DNA of 64,000 nucleotides, from NCBI GenBank assembly GCA_038380435.1, contig JAWZYU010000034.1, positions 4,446,704 through 4,510,703 on the forward strand. The letters run 5' to 3'. Both the position numbers and the translations under genes were made by a program. The DNA is from Ryuthela nishihirai. Its lineage: Eukaryota > Arthropoda > Arachnida > Araneae > Heptathelidae. Below the pieces are notes generated by a model. The model was not told where the DNA came from and made no database searches. It saw nothing but the letters and a program-made list of their open reading frames with translations. The first letter of the stretch is position 1. Each line of letters begins with the position of its first letter. Positions 43,478 through 55,799 of the stretch are shown in pieces.

Positions 43478-44898
43478 CACTACTCAACATTGAAAGTGCC
43501 CCACCCAGAAGGACATGTCATACAAACATGCAAATAGAAGGGTGGATGTGCACAGTTGAGATATGCAAATGATGATAATGTGGAGCCAATGATGTGTGTG
43601 GCTGAAGAGATAAAGGTGCAAGAAGGAGTAGGGATGGTATTGTGTTTATGCAGGTGAAAGTCATGAGAATGGCTGAGATTAGGTGATTCCACTAGAAAAT
43701 TGTTCAGCGAAGGCCGAAAATGCCTGGTACAAGCCATTGGCAGGTTTATCGCCATTTGGATGCCTTTGAGAGAGGAAGAATTATAGGCCTATATATATAG
43801 CTGGATGGACTACACATCGTGTTGCTGCCCATATTCATTGGGATGCACAAACTGTTGGACGCTGTTGGCAACAGTGGTGAAATGAAGGTTCTAGTATGCA
43901 TCGCAGAGGGAGTGGTGCCATCCGACGTCAGCATGGCTTGATAGGTGCATTGTCCGACATGCTAATTCGTCACCATAGAGCACTGCAGGCGATATTCAAC
44001 AGGCTATGTCAGCAGCCATGGACATTCCCATAATGACTCAAACGGTAAGCCGAAGGTTGCATGAGGCACACCTGTGCTCTAGGCAACCATTTTGTCGACT
44101 GCCATTGACTGCAAACCATCACAGCGCTCGTCTGGCTTGGTGCCGAAGTTGTGCAAACTGTGGTCAAGAATGGAACACTGTTGTGTTTAGTGATGAATCC
44201 CATTTCTGTCTAGATGCTGACAATCGACAGGTCCATGTATGCGACAACCTGGCGAGAGGACGGATCCAACTTTTGTTCATTACCGGCATGCAACCCGTCA
44301 GCAGGGCGTAATGGTATGAAGTGCTATTGGATATGATAGCAGGTCACCTCTTGTCTGCATCAAGGGAATACTGACAGCTGCACGATATGTTAGTGCAGTT
44401 TTGCAGCCCATTTTGTTACCGTTCCTGGGAGGCATGCAGCAGCCCATTTTCCAGATTGACAAATGCCCATGTACACACTGCTAAGGTCTCCACACAATGT
44501 TTGCAACTTGTCCCAATAGAAAATCTGTGGGACCACATTGGACAATGTGTGACATCGTCCAATGTGGTCCCACAGATTTTCTATTGGTGCAATTCTCTCA
44601 CCGGCCAATGCAGAATCTTGAATTATGGGAGCAAGACAAAGCTGCTTGGTGTGCAATTCCTCAGGACCATATCAGTTGACTGTATGACTCCATGCTGTAT
44701 TGCTGCCTGTATTGCTGTTCATGGCAGTGCAACCACCTACTGAGCAGTCACATTGTGCTGCATTATCTCATCTTCTAACTGCTGTAAGTGAATGCAAATT
44801 AAATCATGATATGCCAATATGTATTGCTATGTGTGTGTTACATTTCACCCCTATCCCCTGATTCCTTCTGGATGAGGCAATTTCAATGTCGTGCAGTG
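43478..44898 (+). mobile_element. Tc1-like element, 1.42 kb
   Basis: Ends CACTACTCAACATTGAAAGT and inverted CACTGCACGACATTGAAATT, each next to TA (43476-43477, 44899-44900). Plus-strand transposase remnants in changing frames: FERGRIIGLYI, VAAHIHWDAQTVGRCWQQW, LTANHHSARLAWCR, EWNTVVFSDESHFCLDADNRQVHV (first catalytic-type Asp), PIENLWDHIG, and a degenerate end AACIAVHGSATTY. Several stops and frameshifts; a palindrome disrupts the PIENLWDHIG region. Confidence 0.85.
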
Positions 44899-45024
44899 TA
44901 GTTCACTGATTCCAAAATCAACAGGTAACTATGGATTTACTATTTACTGATTAATACAATGTTTAACTGTCCATTGCACGTAGTAATAGAACAGATATGT
45001 TGAAGTAGAATCATTGCACATTAA

Positions 45025-45645
45025 ATAAAATCAGAGCAAAGCTTTCATACAGTTGACCAAATATTTTTTATAGAGCACCACTTTTCATCTAATGGAATTT
45101 GTTGATCCAAACTATGTTGTAATGCTGGCTCACTCCAGATGTTCCACTTAAAGTAAACAGCTGCTAGTAGTTGTTAAAGCACTTGTTGCTTGATACTGTC
45201 CTTAAATCATACTATTGTCTCTGATGCTGTTGTGGCATATTATGGATACCAACATAAATTTACTTTGGAATCAGCAATTTGCTGTCAGAAAATTCTGATG
45301 TTGTTAACTCATCAGAGGTAGGCAACTCAGCATGAAATTTAAGTTGCTTGAGCAATAACAATAACATCAATTGTCCTAGTTTTATGATAGCAAATTACCG
45401 ATTACAAAGAAAATTTGGACTGGTATCCACGATATGTCACGTCAGAGTCAGTAATATGACTCAAGGACAGCATCAAACAACATGTGCTTCAACAACTGCC
45501 AGCAACTGTTTACTCCAGTGAAATATCATGAGTGAGCCAGCGATAAAACATATTTCAGATCAATAAATTCTATCAGATGAAAAGCAGCACTTAAAAAAGT
45601 TATTTGGTCAACTATGAAACTTTGCCCTAATAAAGACATTTATAT
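45025..45645. mobile_element. Foldback element, ~620 bp
   Basis: Left AAAGCTTTCATACAGTTGACC (45036) and inverted right AAAGTTTCATAGTTGACC pair; pairing continues inward in blocks (CTTTTCATCTAATGG, CAAGTGCTT-type, GGTATCCA/TGGATACC) for about 280 bp per side. No coding capacity. Imperfect arms suggest age. Confidence 0.6.
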
Positions 45646-45939
45646 AAGTTGCAGTGATTCTTCAACATTTCTATACATACTTAATTTGGAATTCATATCT
45701 TAATATAAAACATATCTTAATTTGAATAACATTAAAATTCCGACTAGTACATTGTTTTCAAATAATAAAGTTTAACAGTGAAATTGTTGATATTAAACTT
45801 GTTAATACAATTAATGCTGTGATTTCCTAATCTCATTTCACTCTATCATTAGTTTTAACTGTTTTGCTATTGATGGAATTGTAGGCATTTATCATTATAG
45901 TTTGAGCCTTTAACTCAATTAAACCTAATAAATATACAG

Positions 45940-47260
45940 AGTTGATGCAAAAGTAATGGGAAAACATGAGACATGCAAAAATAATCATTCCCATGATTAA
46001 CCAATGGTTATTTAATCAAAAAATTACCATTAGTAGATATGACCATGCTCCAATGATCTACAAGTTTGTAGATACCATTCCTGTAGAAATTCTTGTTCTT
46101 CATGGCAGTGAAGTTGGCAATGCACTCTTTCACCTTGCTGTCATTCTGAAACTTCCCATCAGAAATGAAACTGTTCAGGTATCAGAGCAGATAGAAATCT
46201 GAGGGAGCCAGGTAGAGCAAATATAGGAGATGCGTCATTATTTCCCAGCCCAATTGCCGCAACTTCTGCTGTGTCCATAATGCAACGTGCTGTGCATTGT
46301 CTGGTGGAACATGATATCTTTTCTGTTTACCAACACCAAGCATTTGGTTGTCAGTGCTGCACTTAAGTGGTCTAACTGCTCAGAGTAGACATCTAAGTTG
46401 ATGGTTTGGGACAAGTTTAAAAGCTCATAGTGGATAATACCACTGAAATCCCACCAACAACAGAACACCACCTTACAAGAATGCAGTTCAGTTTTGCTGT
46501 AGCCTGGGATGATTCTCCTGTTGACACCACGATTGTTTACAAACAACATTATTATAAACGATCCACTTTTCATCTTTCGCAATCATTCTGTCAAGAAAAC
46601 CACTGGTTTTTTGCCGAGCAAGTAATGAAGATATGCAGTATAGCAAGCCACCATGTTCTGCTGTGACAACTGATGTGGGATTCAGATATCCAATTTGACA
46701 TATAATCCAACTTTTGCAGATGTTGAATGACAGAGGACTGATTGGTGTTGGGGTGGCTCAGTCGGTAGCGCGCCAGGGTCGTAATCTGTAGTTCCCAGGT
46801 TCGAGTCCCAGCTGGGTCAGCGTTGAGATTTATCTCCGCAAAATTCCCCGCCCTGCCCACGGTCAGTAGAGGACATCGATGGGCTTGAAAAGGCCGCCGT
46901 CCGTCGGATGGGACGTTAAGCCGTGGCCCCGTGTGCGGGAGAGCCATACCCTGTGCACGTTAAAGAACACGCTGGATGGCCTTGACGGGAGGCTACCATC
47001 TGTCTCCCAACAGCTGTTCCAGTGGGTCCCCTCACCCAACCTTCTCTGAGCCTTCGGGGTCCTTGTGACCTGGCCATTTAGCCCATGGTGTGCAAAAAAG
47101 TGCCACTCAGAGGTAAAACAACCCAACCCAACAACTGATTGGTGTTCAGCAGCTGTGCCAATTACCTGGATATCCGATGTGGATTTTCATTCAGCAGTGC
47201 CTTTAAATGGTCATCGTTCAGCTCCACTGGCCAGCCACTTTGAGGTTCATTTCAGAGCTG
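45940..47260 (-). pseudogene. mariner transposase relic containing a SINE
   Basis: Minus-strand mariner transposase in decay. After the SINE (removed), YVKLDI and WIPHQL-type words match the usual 'GKWVPHEL' region; then KVVFCCWWDFSGIIHYELLN and INLDVYSEQLDHLSAAL with LVNRKDI (46460-46300) are typical of mariner enzymes around the second catalytic Asp, which itself is lost here. The end reads FYRNGIYKLVDHWSM-like. The left border near 45940 is GAGTTGATGCAAAAGTAATG; the right border is not clear. Confidence 0.78.
46750..47133 (+). mobile_element. SINE-A inside the mariner relic
   Basis: Full-length copy near consensus with the exact 13 bp duplication actgattggtgtt (46737-46749 and 47134-47146) taken from mariner coding sequence. 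Confidence 0.92.
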
Positions 47261-47516
47261 TAAATCTCACCACAATTGAAATTATCTGCTCATCCGAGCT
47301 GAAAAACTCATCACAATTGCTTCCCCCCCCCCACCTTAATGAAAATTTCATCCCCTTTTAGGTGAGTTCTGAAACATTCAAACTCTTAAGTGTATAATAG
47401 ATGGAGCTCCCATGCCAGCTTTCATTTGGCATAAAACTCATTATGATCATTCAACCCCCCTCTCCCCTGATAAAAATTTCATCATCCTCTTTTAGGGAAG
47501 GTCAGAAACTCTAAGG

Positions 47517-48245
47517 CAGCGGGGTTCTCAACCTTTTATGTTTCACATACCCCCTAAAAATGTGTATTAAACTAGCATACCCCTTGTATAGATAGATAAA
47601 ACTATAGTTATAGTATAACAATGGGAATAAAATAAAACATATATATACACATTAAATTTTGTATTCATAAATTACATATATAGATAAACACAAGGGTTGA
47701 TTTACCTCTAAGAGGCACTTTTTTGCACACCATGGGCTAAATGGCCAGGTCACATGGACTCCGAAGGCTCAGAGAAGGTTGGGGGAGGGGACCTACTGGA
47801 ACAACTGTTGGGAGACAGATGGTAGCCTACCGTCAAGACCATCCAGCATGTTCTTTAACATGCACAGGGTATGGCTCTCCCGCACACGGGGCCATGGCTT
47901 AACATCCCATCCAACGGACAGCGGCCTTTCCAAGCCTATCAGTGTCCCCTACTGACCGTGGGCAGGGTGAGGAATTCTGCTGAGATAAACCTCAATGCTG
48001 GCCCAGCTGGGACTCAAACCTGGGAACTACAGATTACGAGCCTGGTGTGCTACTGACTGAGTCACCCCCACCCCTCAATAAACACAAAAAAAGACATAAA
48101 CGATTTAACAAATCTTATAAAATTAAAAACATTTCACTAGGTAATCAGTGAAATGGACTTGTTACTACAGTAGATTTAGCGACTTTTGAGTTCTCACGGC
48201 GTACCCCAAAAATTTTTACCGCATACCCCACATTGAGAACCCCTA
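47517..48245. mobile_element. hAT-type MITE, ~730 bp with SINE
   Basis: Ends CAGCGGGGTTCTCAACC and inverted TAGGGGTTCTCAATGTGGGG, typical of Charlie-like hAT elements, flanked by the exact 8 bp duplication ctctaagg (47509-47516 and 48246-48253). No transposase. Of its length, 384 bp is an inserted SINE-A, so the MITE itself is about 335 bp. Confidence 0.9.
47694..48077 (-). mobile_element. SINE-A inside the hAT MITE
   Basis: Full-length, somewhat diverged. Duplication ataaacacaa (47684-47693 and 48078-48087). Confidence 0.9.
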
Positions 48246-48263
48246 CTCTAAGGTGCCTTAGAT

Positions 48264-50562
48264 CAGAGGTGGGCAATTGTTTTGGCTCGGGGGCCACTTT
48301 GTGGAAGTAGAGGTTAGCACCTTTTAAAATGATTGCATTCATTAGTTAACTTTGCATTTCAGAAAAGGTATAAATTGTACCATAAAAATCAATAAATGTA
48401 AATTAAATTAAATAGTGGCAGTTTTATTCAATTTATTTATTGTGCTAATTTCATATCATCTATAGCTGCAAGCACATTTAATTTTAGAATCAGTTTAATG
48501 AGACAAATGTACCTTATCACACTTTTCTACAATTTTTTTGAAATCAGGAGTGAGATTGCTTGTTGAGATTCTCATCACAGCCTGCAAGTTAATGTCTGTC
48601 AAAGAGCATCTATATTTACTCTTGTTGATCTTCAAGCAAGAAAAACTTTGCTCACAAATATATGTAGACCCAAATATAGAGGAACATTTTCCAGCAAATT
48701 TCTTCACACATGGAAATTTTTCAGCAGACAAAGATTTGTAAAAGTCAACTAATGTCACAGCATTAAACATTTCTTTCACAGTGTGATCTGACTGCATGTC
48801 AATAAGTTCAAGCTGCAGCTCCTCAGGTGCTGTGTCAATATCAGCAGTGATGGGATAAGAGAGCAAATTGAATTTAGGCTCAATTTTCTTAAAGTCCTGA
48901 AATCTTCTTGTGACCTCGTCCTCCAAACTCTGCAGATGATCCCTAATCTTAGCAGAAACACTTTCAGGCACTTTCTGTTTTCCTAATAAAGGGAAATGAC
49001 AAAAATTGCCTTCACCTGCTTGCCTTGCAAATAGACCGAGTTTTGCTTTGAATGATTTTACATGCTTCCACATTTCATGTGCAAACAACCCCTTTCCCTG
49101 CAATGTCACATTCAGTTCATTCAATTTCTCAAATACATCAGCTGCAAACATCGTCTCATATCTCCACTCCTCACATCCTATTTTTGTAACAAAATCATGA
49201 GATATCTCCTTCGTGTCCAGAAATAAGAGGATTTCATTCTGCAATGCCCAGACTCTTTTTATCACTTTGCCCAGGCTCAACCACCTCACACTGTTGTGGT
49301 AAATTACGTCTTCATACTCTGCCTCCACATCCTCAAGAAAAGATCTGAACTGTCGATGGTGGAGTGCCCTTGCTCTGATTGTGTTCACCACACTAACAAT
49401 AGGATCTACCACATGCTTTAAGTCCAGTGCAGCTTTACAAAGGCTCTTCTGATGCAAAATGCAATGAAAAGACAAGATATCACTGTCTGTGTCTTGTGCT
49501 TGTAACTTGTTTTTTAAAAGCTTAACCATACCTACATTTTTTCCACTGAAAGCTCTGGCCCCATCTGTTGTAATGCTTGCCATTTTGTTCCAGGACAAGC
49601 CACTTTTCTCCACACAATTCACAGCACACTCAAGCAAGTCTTGACCAGTGGTTCTATCTTTCATTGATTCTAGGCCAAGTAATTCCTCTGTGATGACGAA
49701 ATTTTCATTAATTCCACGGATAAAGATGAGTAATTGTGCAGTGTCTTCGTTATCTGTGCTCTCATCCAGTGCCAAAGAAAACCAAACAAAATCTTTGCTC
49801 GCAGTCTTCAGCTGTTCTGTGAGTTCGTCACTAATTGGGTCAATGTGCCGCACTATAGTCCTTCTTGACAATGAAATGCTTTCAAATTTGCTTCTAACAT
49901 CAGGACACAATACGCTTGCACACTCTACCATACACTGCTTAATAAACTCGCCATCTGAAAAAGGCTTGTTGCATTTAGCAAGGTTGTAGGCTACCATGAA
50001 ACTTGCTTCTGTAGTGCTTAGTGCTATTTTGAAGTGTATTGCTTTGTAAATAATGTTTATTGCTTCTTCAGCCTTTTCACACACTCCGCAGCTTTTATTT
50101 TGCGTTCTTCCTTGGAAAGTTTGCAGCCAAATTCGCTATGTTTTGTTTCATAATGTCGTTTCAGATTGTACTCCTTAAATACGGCTATCGTTTCATGACA
50201 CAATAAACACACTGCTTTATTCTCTGTATTACCAAAGAAATATTTGTTTGTCCATTCTTCATTAAACACATGACATTCATCACCGATTTTACGTTTTTTC
50301 GGAGGGTTCATGGTTTCACTAAAGTTGGAAATTTATATATTTACTGTTGCAAAGACAAAATGGAAATTAACCAGATCAACCAGAAAAGCACTGCACATCG
50401 TATCTACACTGCGCATGCATATTGATGTGGCCATCCTAGTGGAAAATACAAGACGAATCTTCGGTCGCGCACGGGAAGGAAATCTCGGTTCAAGGCGGAA
50501 TTTTCTGACTGTCTTGGCGGGCCACAAAAAAATCTTAGCGGGCCGCTATTTGCCCACCCCTG
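48264..50562 (-). mobile_element. hAT transposon, complete, 2.3 kb
   Basis: Ends CAGAGGTGGGCAATTG and inverted CAGGGGTGGGCAAATAG, flanked by ccttagat (48256-48263) and ctttagat (50563-50570), an 8 bp duplication with one mismatch. It encodes the nearly intact transposase listed next. It lies only 10 bp from the end of the hAT MITE's duplication, but the two do not share their ends. Confidence 0.93.
48495..50311 (-). pseudogene. hAT transposase, one frameshift
   Basis: About 605 residues in two overlapping frames. The first 84 residues (50311-50057) contain a BED-type zinc finger (Cys35, Cys38, His53, His58) for DNA binding. The second frame (to 48495) has FSLALDESTD with the first catalytic-type Asp, ITTDGARAFSGK with the second, the NSVRWLSLGKV block and, near the end, the hAT dimerisation region around FGSTYICEQSFSCLKINKSK. 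The nearest relatives I can name are the GTF2IRD2/Charlie-type hAT proteins. The frame changes in about 50000-50060, where VKRLKKQ ends in a stop. Apart from this the frame is open over 529 codons, so the copy is young. It sits in the 16 kb intron of the GH20-like gene, on the gene's own strand. Confidence 0.9.
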
Positions 50563-50570
50563 CTTTAGAT

Positions 50571-51120
50571 GGTGATCTACTATATACCTTAGAGAGAAAA
50601 ACACTAGAAGCTTTCATTTTACATTGGTTACAAGACCACTTCACATTTCCTGACAACAAGCAAATGTGTGGTTTACATTTTATCCCATTACTTTTGTGCA
50701 TCACCCCAATAGATGATACTTTTATGTTGCAAAGCTTTCCCTTGACATGCAACTCTTTACAATGAACATAAAATAAATTCCCTCCCTTCTCCCCAATTTT
50801 GGGAGGGGGAAGAGGGGAATAATTTGAGGTAGCCAATGATACTGTCCATGCCAGAAGCTTTAAGTTCAGATATAATTTGTTATACTTGGCAAAACTGTTT
50901 AAGCAAGGTTGGAATGCTAAACCCTTATGGTTCTTTAAATTGTGATAAGATGTATATAGAATTTGGTGGTCCTAGCTGTTAATGCTTAAAAAGAGTTCTC
51001 TCCACTCCATTTCTTTTTTCAGAGGGGGGAGCACGTTTGTTTACACACTGCTTCAAATTATGATAAGAGAAAACTGCATACCAAATTTGGTGATCTTAGT
51101 TTTTATCATTTAGGAAAACT
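50571..51120. repeat. Degenerate tandem-type repeat flanking the hAT
   Basis: AAGCTTTCATTTTACATTGG (50609), AAGCTTTCCCTTGACATG (about 50731) and AAGCTTTAAGTTCAGATATAATTTG (50858) repeat at about 125 bp. The same family lies at 47350-47516, so both hAT elements inserted into it. Confidence 0.55.
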
Positions 51121-51719
51121 TATCACATAAATAGATTCTCTTAAATATATTATGAAGTTTTATCATAGATAAATATTCTGATTTCAAAACCCAGTTTTTT
51201 AAATCAAAACCATAGGTACACCCAAAAGCTTCACTTTGTTATCATAGATGTTTCAGTAAGAGAACTGCTCATGATTTTTGATATTTCTCAAAATGTCACA
51301 TTTTTTTTACCTTTATTTTAAGTAATTTTAATTTATTTTCTTTGTTCAAATTTACACGTCGGAATTTGAAATAATGCTTATATATAATAATGGAAATTTC
51401 ATCAGAAGCAATTCTGATTTTAGTTTATAGGACTGAACTTTTTCAATTAAGCTTTTTTTTTGGTTTAATTTAAGGTTTGGATTTATCAATTTCTCTTAAA
51501 ATCAATTATCTTAGGATTTAAGCTACACAATTAAAGCTAATTCTAAGCCAAGCTTAACTTGCAAATATTACTAAAGTCAAATGCATTTCAAAAGCCTAAA
51601 GGGTAGAGAATTTTTTAATTTAAATAAATATTACAGAATATTTAATTGGTGTAATGAATATTTAATTGGAGAAAAAAGGATAAAATAATTGATATAATTT
51701 GGATTTATGTTTAGGATTA
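51121..51719. other. Intronic AT-rich DNA, unassigned
   Basis: No recognised feature. Confidence 0.4.
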
Positions 51720-51820
51720 AATAATCTTTTCTTTTGGTATATAATATAACCTATTTCTGTTATTAGTTACTTTCTTGTTTTTCTGCTGAAAATACTTAAA
51801 AAAGTTAACTCAGTTGTCAG
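51720..51820 (+). mobile_element. piggyBac-like fragment
   Basis: TATAATATAACCTATTTCTG and GTTACTTTCTTG match the inner part of the element at 23514-24562. Too short and diverged to define ends. Confidence 0.4.
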
Positions 51821-52212
51821 TCTTTGGGTTGGGTTGTTTTTACGTCTGAGCAGCACTTTTTTGCACACCATGGGCTAAATGGCCAGGTCACATGGACCCC
51901 GAAGGCTCAGAGAAAGTTGGGGGAGGGGACCCACTAGAACAGCTGTTGGAAGACAGATGGTAGCCTCCCGTTAAGGCCATCCAGCGTGTTCTTTAACGTG
52001 CACAGGGTATGGCTCTCCTGCACACAGGGCCATGGCTTAACGTCCCATCAGACGGATGGCGGTCTTTCCAAGCCCATCAGTGTCCCCTACTGACTGTGGG
52101 CAGGGCGGGGAATTTTGTGGAGATAAATCTCAACGCTGATTCAGCTGGGACTCGAACCTGGGAACTACAGATTACGAGCCTGGTGCGCTACTGACTGAGC
52201 CACCCCCACCCC
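51821..52212 (-). mobile_element. SINE-A next to a GH20-like exon
   Basis: Full-length copy with the duplication cagttgtcag (51811-51820 and 52213-52222). Its head ends about 110 bp from the donor side of the 52.3 kb exon, inside the intron. Confidence 0.9.
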
Positions 52213-52322
52213 CAGTTGTCAGGCAACATCATTGTATGAAACTTGTCACTTTAGAAAATAACAGCAGAATGACAAGAAAAATGCTAAATTGCAGATAAAA
52301 ACACTCCAATTATAATTCTTAC

Positions 52323-52565
52323 CTGAAATAAATCTAATCTTAAATTCTCTATCAGAACACCATCAGGGTTAACTAAAAGCTGATGCAACACAGAGCCTTC
52401 AGCATTAGAATTCGGAGAGACTTTATGTTGGACTAGATGTTGACTTGAGCGATGTATATAAGCTTCCAATCGACCCAATTCTACTGTTAAATAACCAGTT
52501 ACTTGCTCTTTGTCCTGGAGAACATAGAGATTTAGCAACTCTGGCAAACGACTTTGTAAGTAGTC
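52323..52565 (-). CDS. GH20-like glycosidase, second exon seen
   Basis: Coding exon of exactly 81 codons, phase 0 on both sides. Acceptor TTTATTTCTCTACAG at 52566, donor TTTCAG|GTAAGA at 52322. It starts DYLQSRLPELLNLYVLQDKE, has VTGYLTVELGRLEAYIHRSS in the middle and ends LVNPDGVLIENLRLDLFQ. In family 20 proteins of the bacterial type the stretch after the 'SWN' block reads roughly 'LDxHVFxDxxGxxGxxxxELGxxY', and the VLQDKEQVTGYLTVELGR part fits that well. It follows 6.1 kb of intron after the previous exon. I do not have a gene symbol. Confidence 0.87.
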
Positions 52566-53639
52566 CTGTAGAGAAATAAAATTGCAGAAATTTACAAAAA
52601 AATTATTCATAAATATGAGTTCAAGTCAAAACTTTTACTATTTACCACTCAGTTTTCAACCAATAACTTTTTTTCATAGTCTATATGGGATATTATACTA
52701 CTATATATTAATGGTAAACCACAGATGGTGTATACTGTTTCATTCCTACAAACATTATTATATTTGAGTAGAGACATGGATAATTAAGCAGTAGCATGGG
52801 AATGATATTCCAAGCTACTATTTAATTGACATATTTTTATTCCTATAGTTACATGATTACTATAGCATTATTCTTAATATATTTGTGCATATTTCTTAGT
52901 ATATTATATTTGTACTTTTTTTTAATATATATTTGTACATGTTAAAGTTTTTTTACTCAGAAATGACACAAAGAGAAAGGAAAAATGAAGTCAATACAGA
53001 AGAGTATGTGATGAATGAAAATAGCCACAAAATACAGCCCCTATGGCTAATATATGACATAGAATCCATCCTAAGTAGCTAACTTACAATCCATCAAACT
53101 CACATTATAAAACCTTTGTAACTATTCAAAGGAAATTGAGTTAAAACAAAAAGTATTTACCCATCTTATTCAGCTGGTACAACAGCAAATAGGAACCATT
53201 CTACAAGTTGTTAAAGTCCATTATGTAACAATCATGGTTGTAGCTTGTAATCACTACACATTACCAGTCTTTCTATGATGGTTCACTTTTCCATGATGTT
53301 TTCTATACAAGACAGTTGATGTAGACTTTCTTGCCAAATATTGAAAAACCCTAAAGTTTTTAGTTATTATCTTCAAGATTTTACAATGAAGTGGATTGCA
53401 GATATCTAATTGTTACAGTTATACTTGTAGAATTTAGCATATATTGCTGTCCACGATAACACTGTTAAATTAGGGTTATGCTGTTCCACTTGGCAATCAC
53501 ACATTTCTGATATAACTGCTTTTTCGGCTCCAGATTGTAAATACAAGCCACATTGCTTGACACTCACTTTGCCTTCATTTACTCATAGTAACTTACTTAT
53601 TGAAATATTCAACAGCTATAACTTAAAAAACTAACTTTA
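52566..53639. other. Intronic AT-rich DNA, unassigned
   Basis: No recognised feature. Confidence 0.4.
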
Positions 53640-54590
53640 CTTACTCAAAATGCATACCAACAGATTCAATACACTTCTGCCACTGAAAACAAGTGCATTC
53701 ATGCTGTTGGTAAAAAAAAAAAATCTGAGTTTCTGGAAGTGTTGAATTCTTTGAAGGCGTTTTTAACTGCTGTCTCATGCTTGAAGAAGTGGCAGTCAGT
53801 TTATGATAGGTCTGGTGAATACACTGGGTGAGCAAGAGTCTCATTACTGATAGAGTTTTTGTATCATTATTTTGAGATGAGAGGTCAAGTATTATCATGG
53901 AGCAGTAGGATGCCATGTCTATTGATCAATGCAATAATTTGTCATGCTTGCATAATTTGTCACACATTTTTTGGGGTTCTGCACAATATTTCTCTGTATT
54001 TATTGTTTCACCCAGTTTTGGGGATGAATAATGGATAACACTGGCTGCAGACTACCAAAGGTCACCATAACCTTCTTCGGGTGAAGATTAGGCTTGGGCA
54101 TGTGTTTAGGAGCTTCCGTGAAGTCTAGCCATCGAGCAGATTGTCATATAGGATCCAATTTTCATCACACATTACAACTCTATGGAAAAACTGATCTCTC
54201 TGGTTTCATGTAAGAAGGGAAGTGCACACTTCAAGTCGACATGCCTTATGAGTGTCTTTTAATTCATATGGAACCCATTTATTCAACTTCTTCACTTTCG
54301 CAATGGCTTCCAGGTGCCAGGCACACTTAACTTGCCTGTGATGTCTCATACAGTTTGTCATATGTCGGATTCAATTAAAGCTTCAATCAACTTTTATCAA
54401 TCACTTCTTTGGGTTGACCACGACTTATTTTGAAGGCTGAGGTTGCCCAATCGAAATTTTTCAAATCAACATCATGTTGTCTGTTCACTACAGCTGAGCC
54501 TTCCCCAAATGCTGCATTAATGTATAATGCATTAATTTGATTCTGAGCCATTGTTTCCTTTAAACTTTTACAATACACTTACCACAAAAT
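53640..54590 (-). pseudogene. mariner transposase relic
   Basis: Strongly decayed minus-strand mariner coding sequence. MASYCSMIILDLSSQ-type frames near 53916, then a C-terminal match CFQWQKCIESVGMHFE (53690-53641), which fits the standard mariner ending 'RWEKCIxxxGxYFE'. Upstream, HMPKPNLHPKKVMVTFG (about 54095-54045) fits the segment before the second catalytic Asp, and RQHDVDLKNFDWATSAF (about 54480) the N-terminal part. The ends of the element are not definable. Confidence 0.7.
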
Positions 54591-54970
54591 CTACTAATGA
54601 AATGGCTATTGTGTTATCATAAGCAGGCTTCATATCTAATATAACCCATACCAAGCACCATCTGGAAACATTTTCAGTCCACAAAACATCAAAAACTTCA
54701 TGCATCTGTAAAATTGGCCATTTGATATGCAACAACCTAACATTAATAAACAGCTTAACTCAGTGTCACTTTTTCACTGATACTAACACAGAAGTTGCTA
54801 AATGTTCATGTGAAAATGATATTCATAAGATGAATATAATAAAATACCAGGAAAGTCAAAATATCCTTAGGGGCATAAAAAGATAATTTATTTCTTGATG
54901 ACAAAATTTACAGAACACACCACTTCCTGAACAAGCAAAAGGATGGCATAAACTAATTAGAACACAATTT

Positions 54971-55757
54971 ACTGTACATATTTATAAGAGTTGATAGATT
55001 ATCACAATTTTGGATATATTTATATCCATCATCATAATGTTTGATGTTCGGTTACTCAAGAAATTATATCATTTAAATTGCATAAGAATAATATGATGCA
55101 TGTAAGAATTGAAGTATCATATGGCAAATGTGATATATCATTTAGAAGATGTATGTATTTAATGCTTATTGTTGTTATGCCATTGTTGTCATTAAAATGA
55201 TTGTGTTTATCTTATAAACATAATTTTTACCTGAACATTTAACAACTTCTGTTCTAGTATCAGTGAAAAAGTGTGTCTATATATATCAATATTTAAACCT
55301 AATATTTTACATAGATTTTAACACTGTAGAATTTAGTACAGCATTTTAAAAGTGTAAATAAAAGAAAATTGTTTCCAGTTTCTCTGCAACTGAACAAATG
55401 GTTTACAGCACAAAATATTATTGTCATTGTTCTCACACTGAAGAATTTCTGCTCAAAATTTTTTTGCACTTTTCTTAGCTTTAACAACACTACCTTCACT
55501 GTTAACATGTTTTTTTCCTTATCACTCCTTGTTATCCACAAATAAAGACACGTGATAAATATGAAAGATATACAATGTTTGTCTATGATTTGTATAAGGC
55601 AAAACAAAGACTGGCTATTGGGCAGTTCCCCAATTTGCGAAATGTGTTAAAAATTGTGAAATGTGTTAACAATTTGTGAATTTTGTTCTGTATGATGATG
55701 GATATAAATATATCCAAAATTGTGATAATCAATCAACTATTATAAATATGTATTAAT
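54971..55757. mobile_element. Element with ~65 bp terminal inverted repeats
   Basis: TACATATTTATAAGAGTTGAT...TATATTTATATCCATCATCAT (54975-55036) is inverted at 55692-55757 with few mismatches; the shared core is ATTATCACAATTTTGGATAT. About 790 bp, no transposase. A MITE-type transposon is the simplest reading; the target duplication is unclear. Confidence 0.6.
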
Positions 55758-55799
55758 TATAATTATGTAATCCCTGACTAATGTGAATTTATTATTTGA

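Noticed and set aside
43480..43934. Minus-strand frames over the Tc1-like element
   Set aside because: They are shadows of the plus-strand transposase remnants, which match the family.
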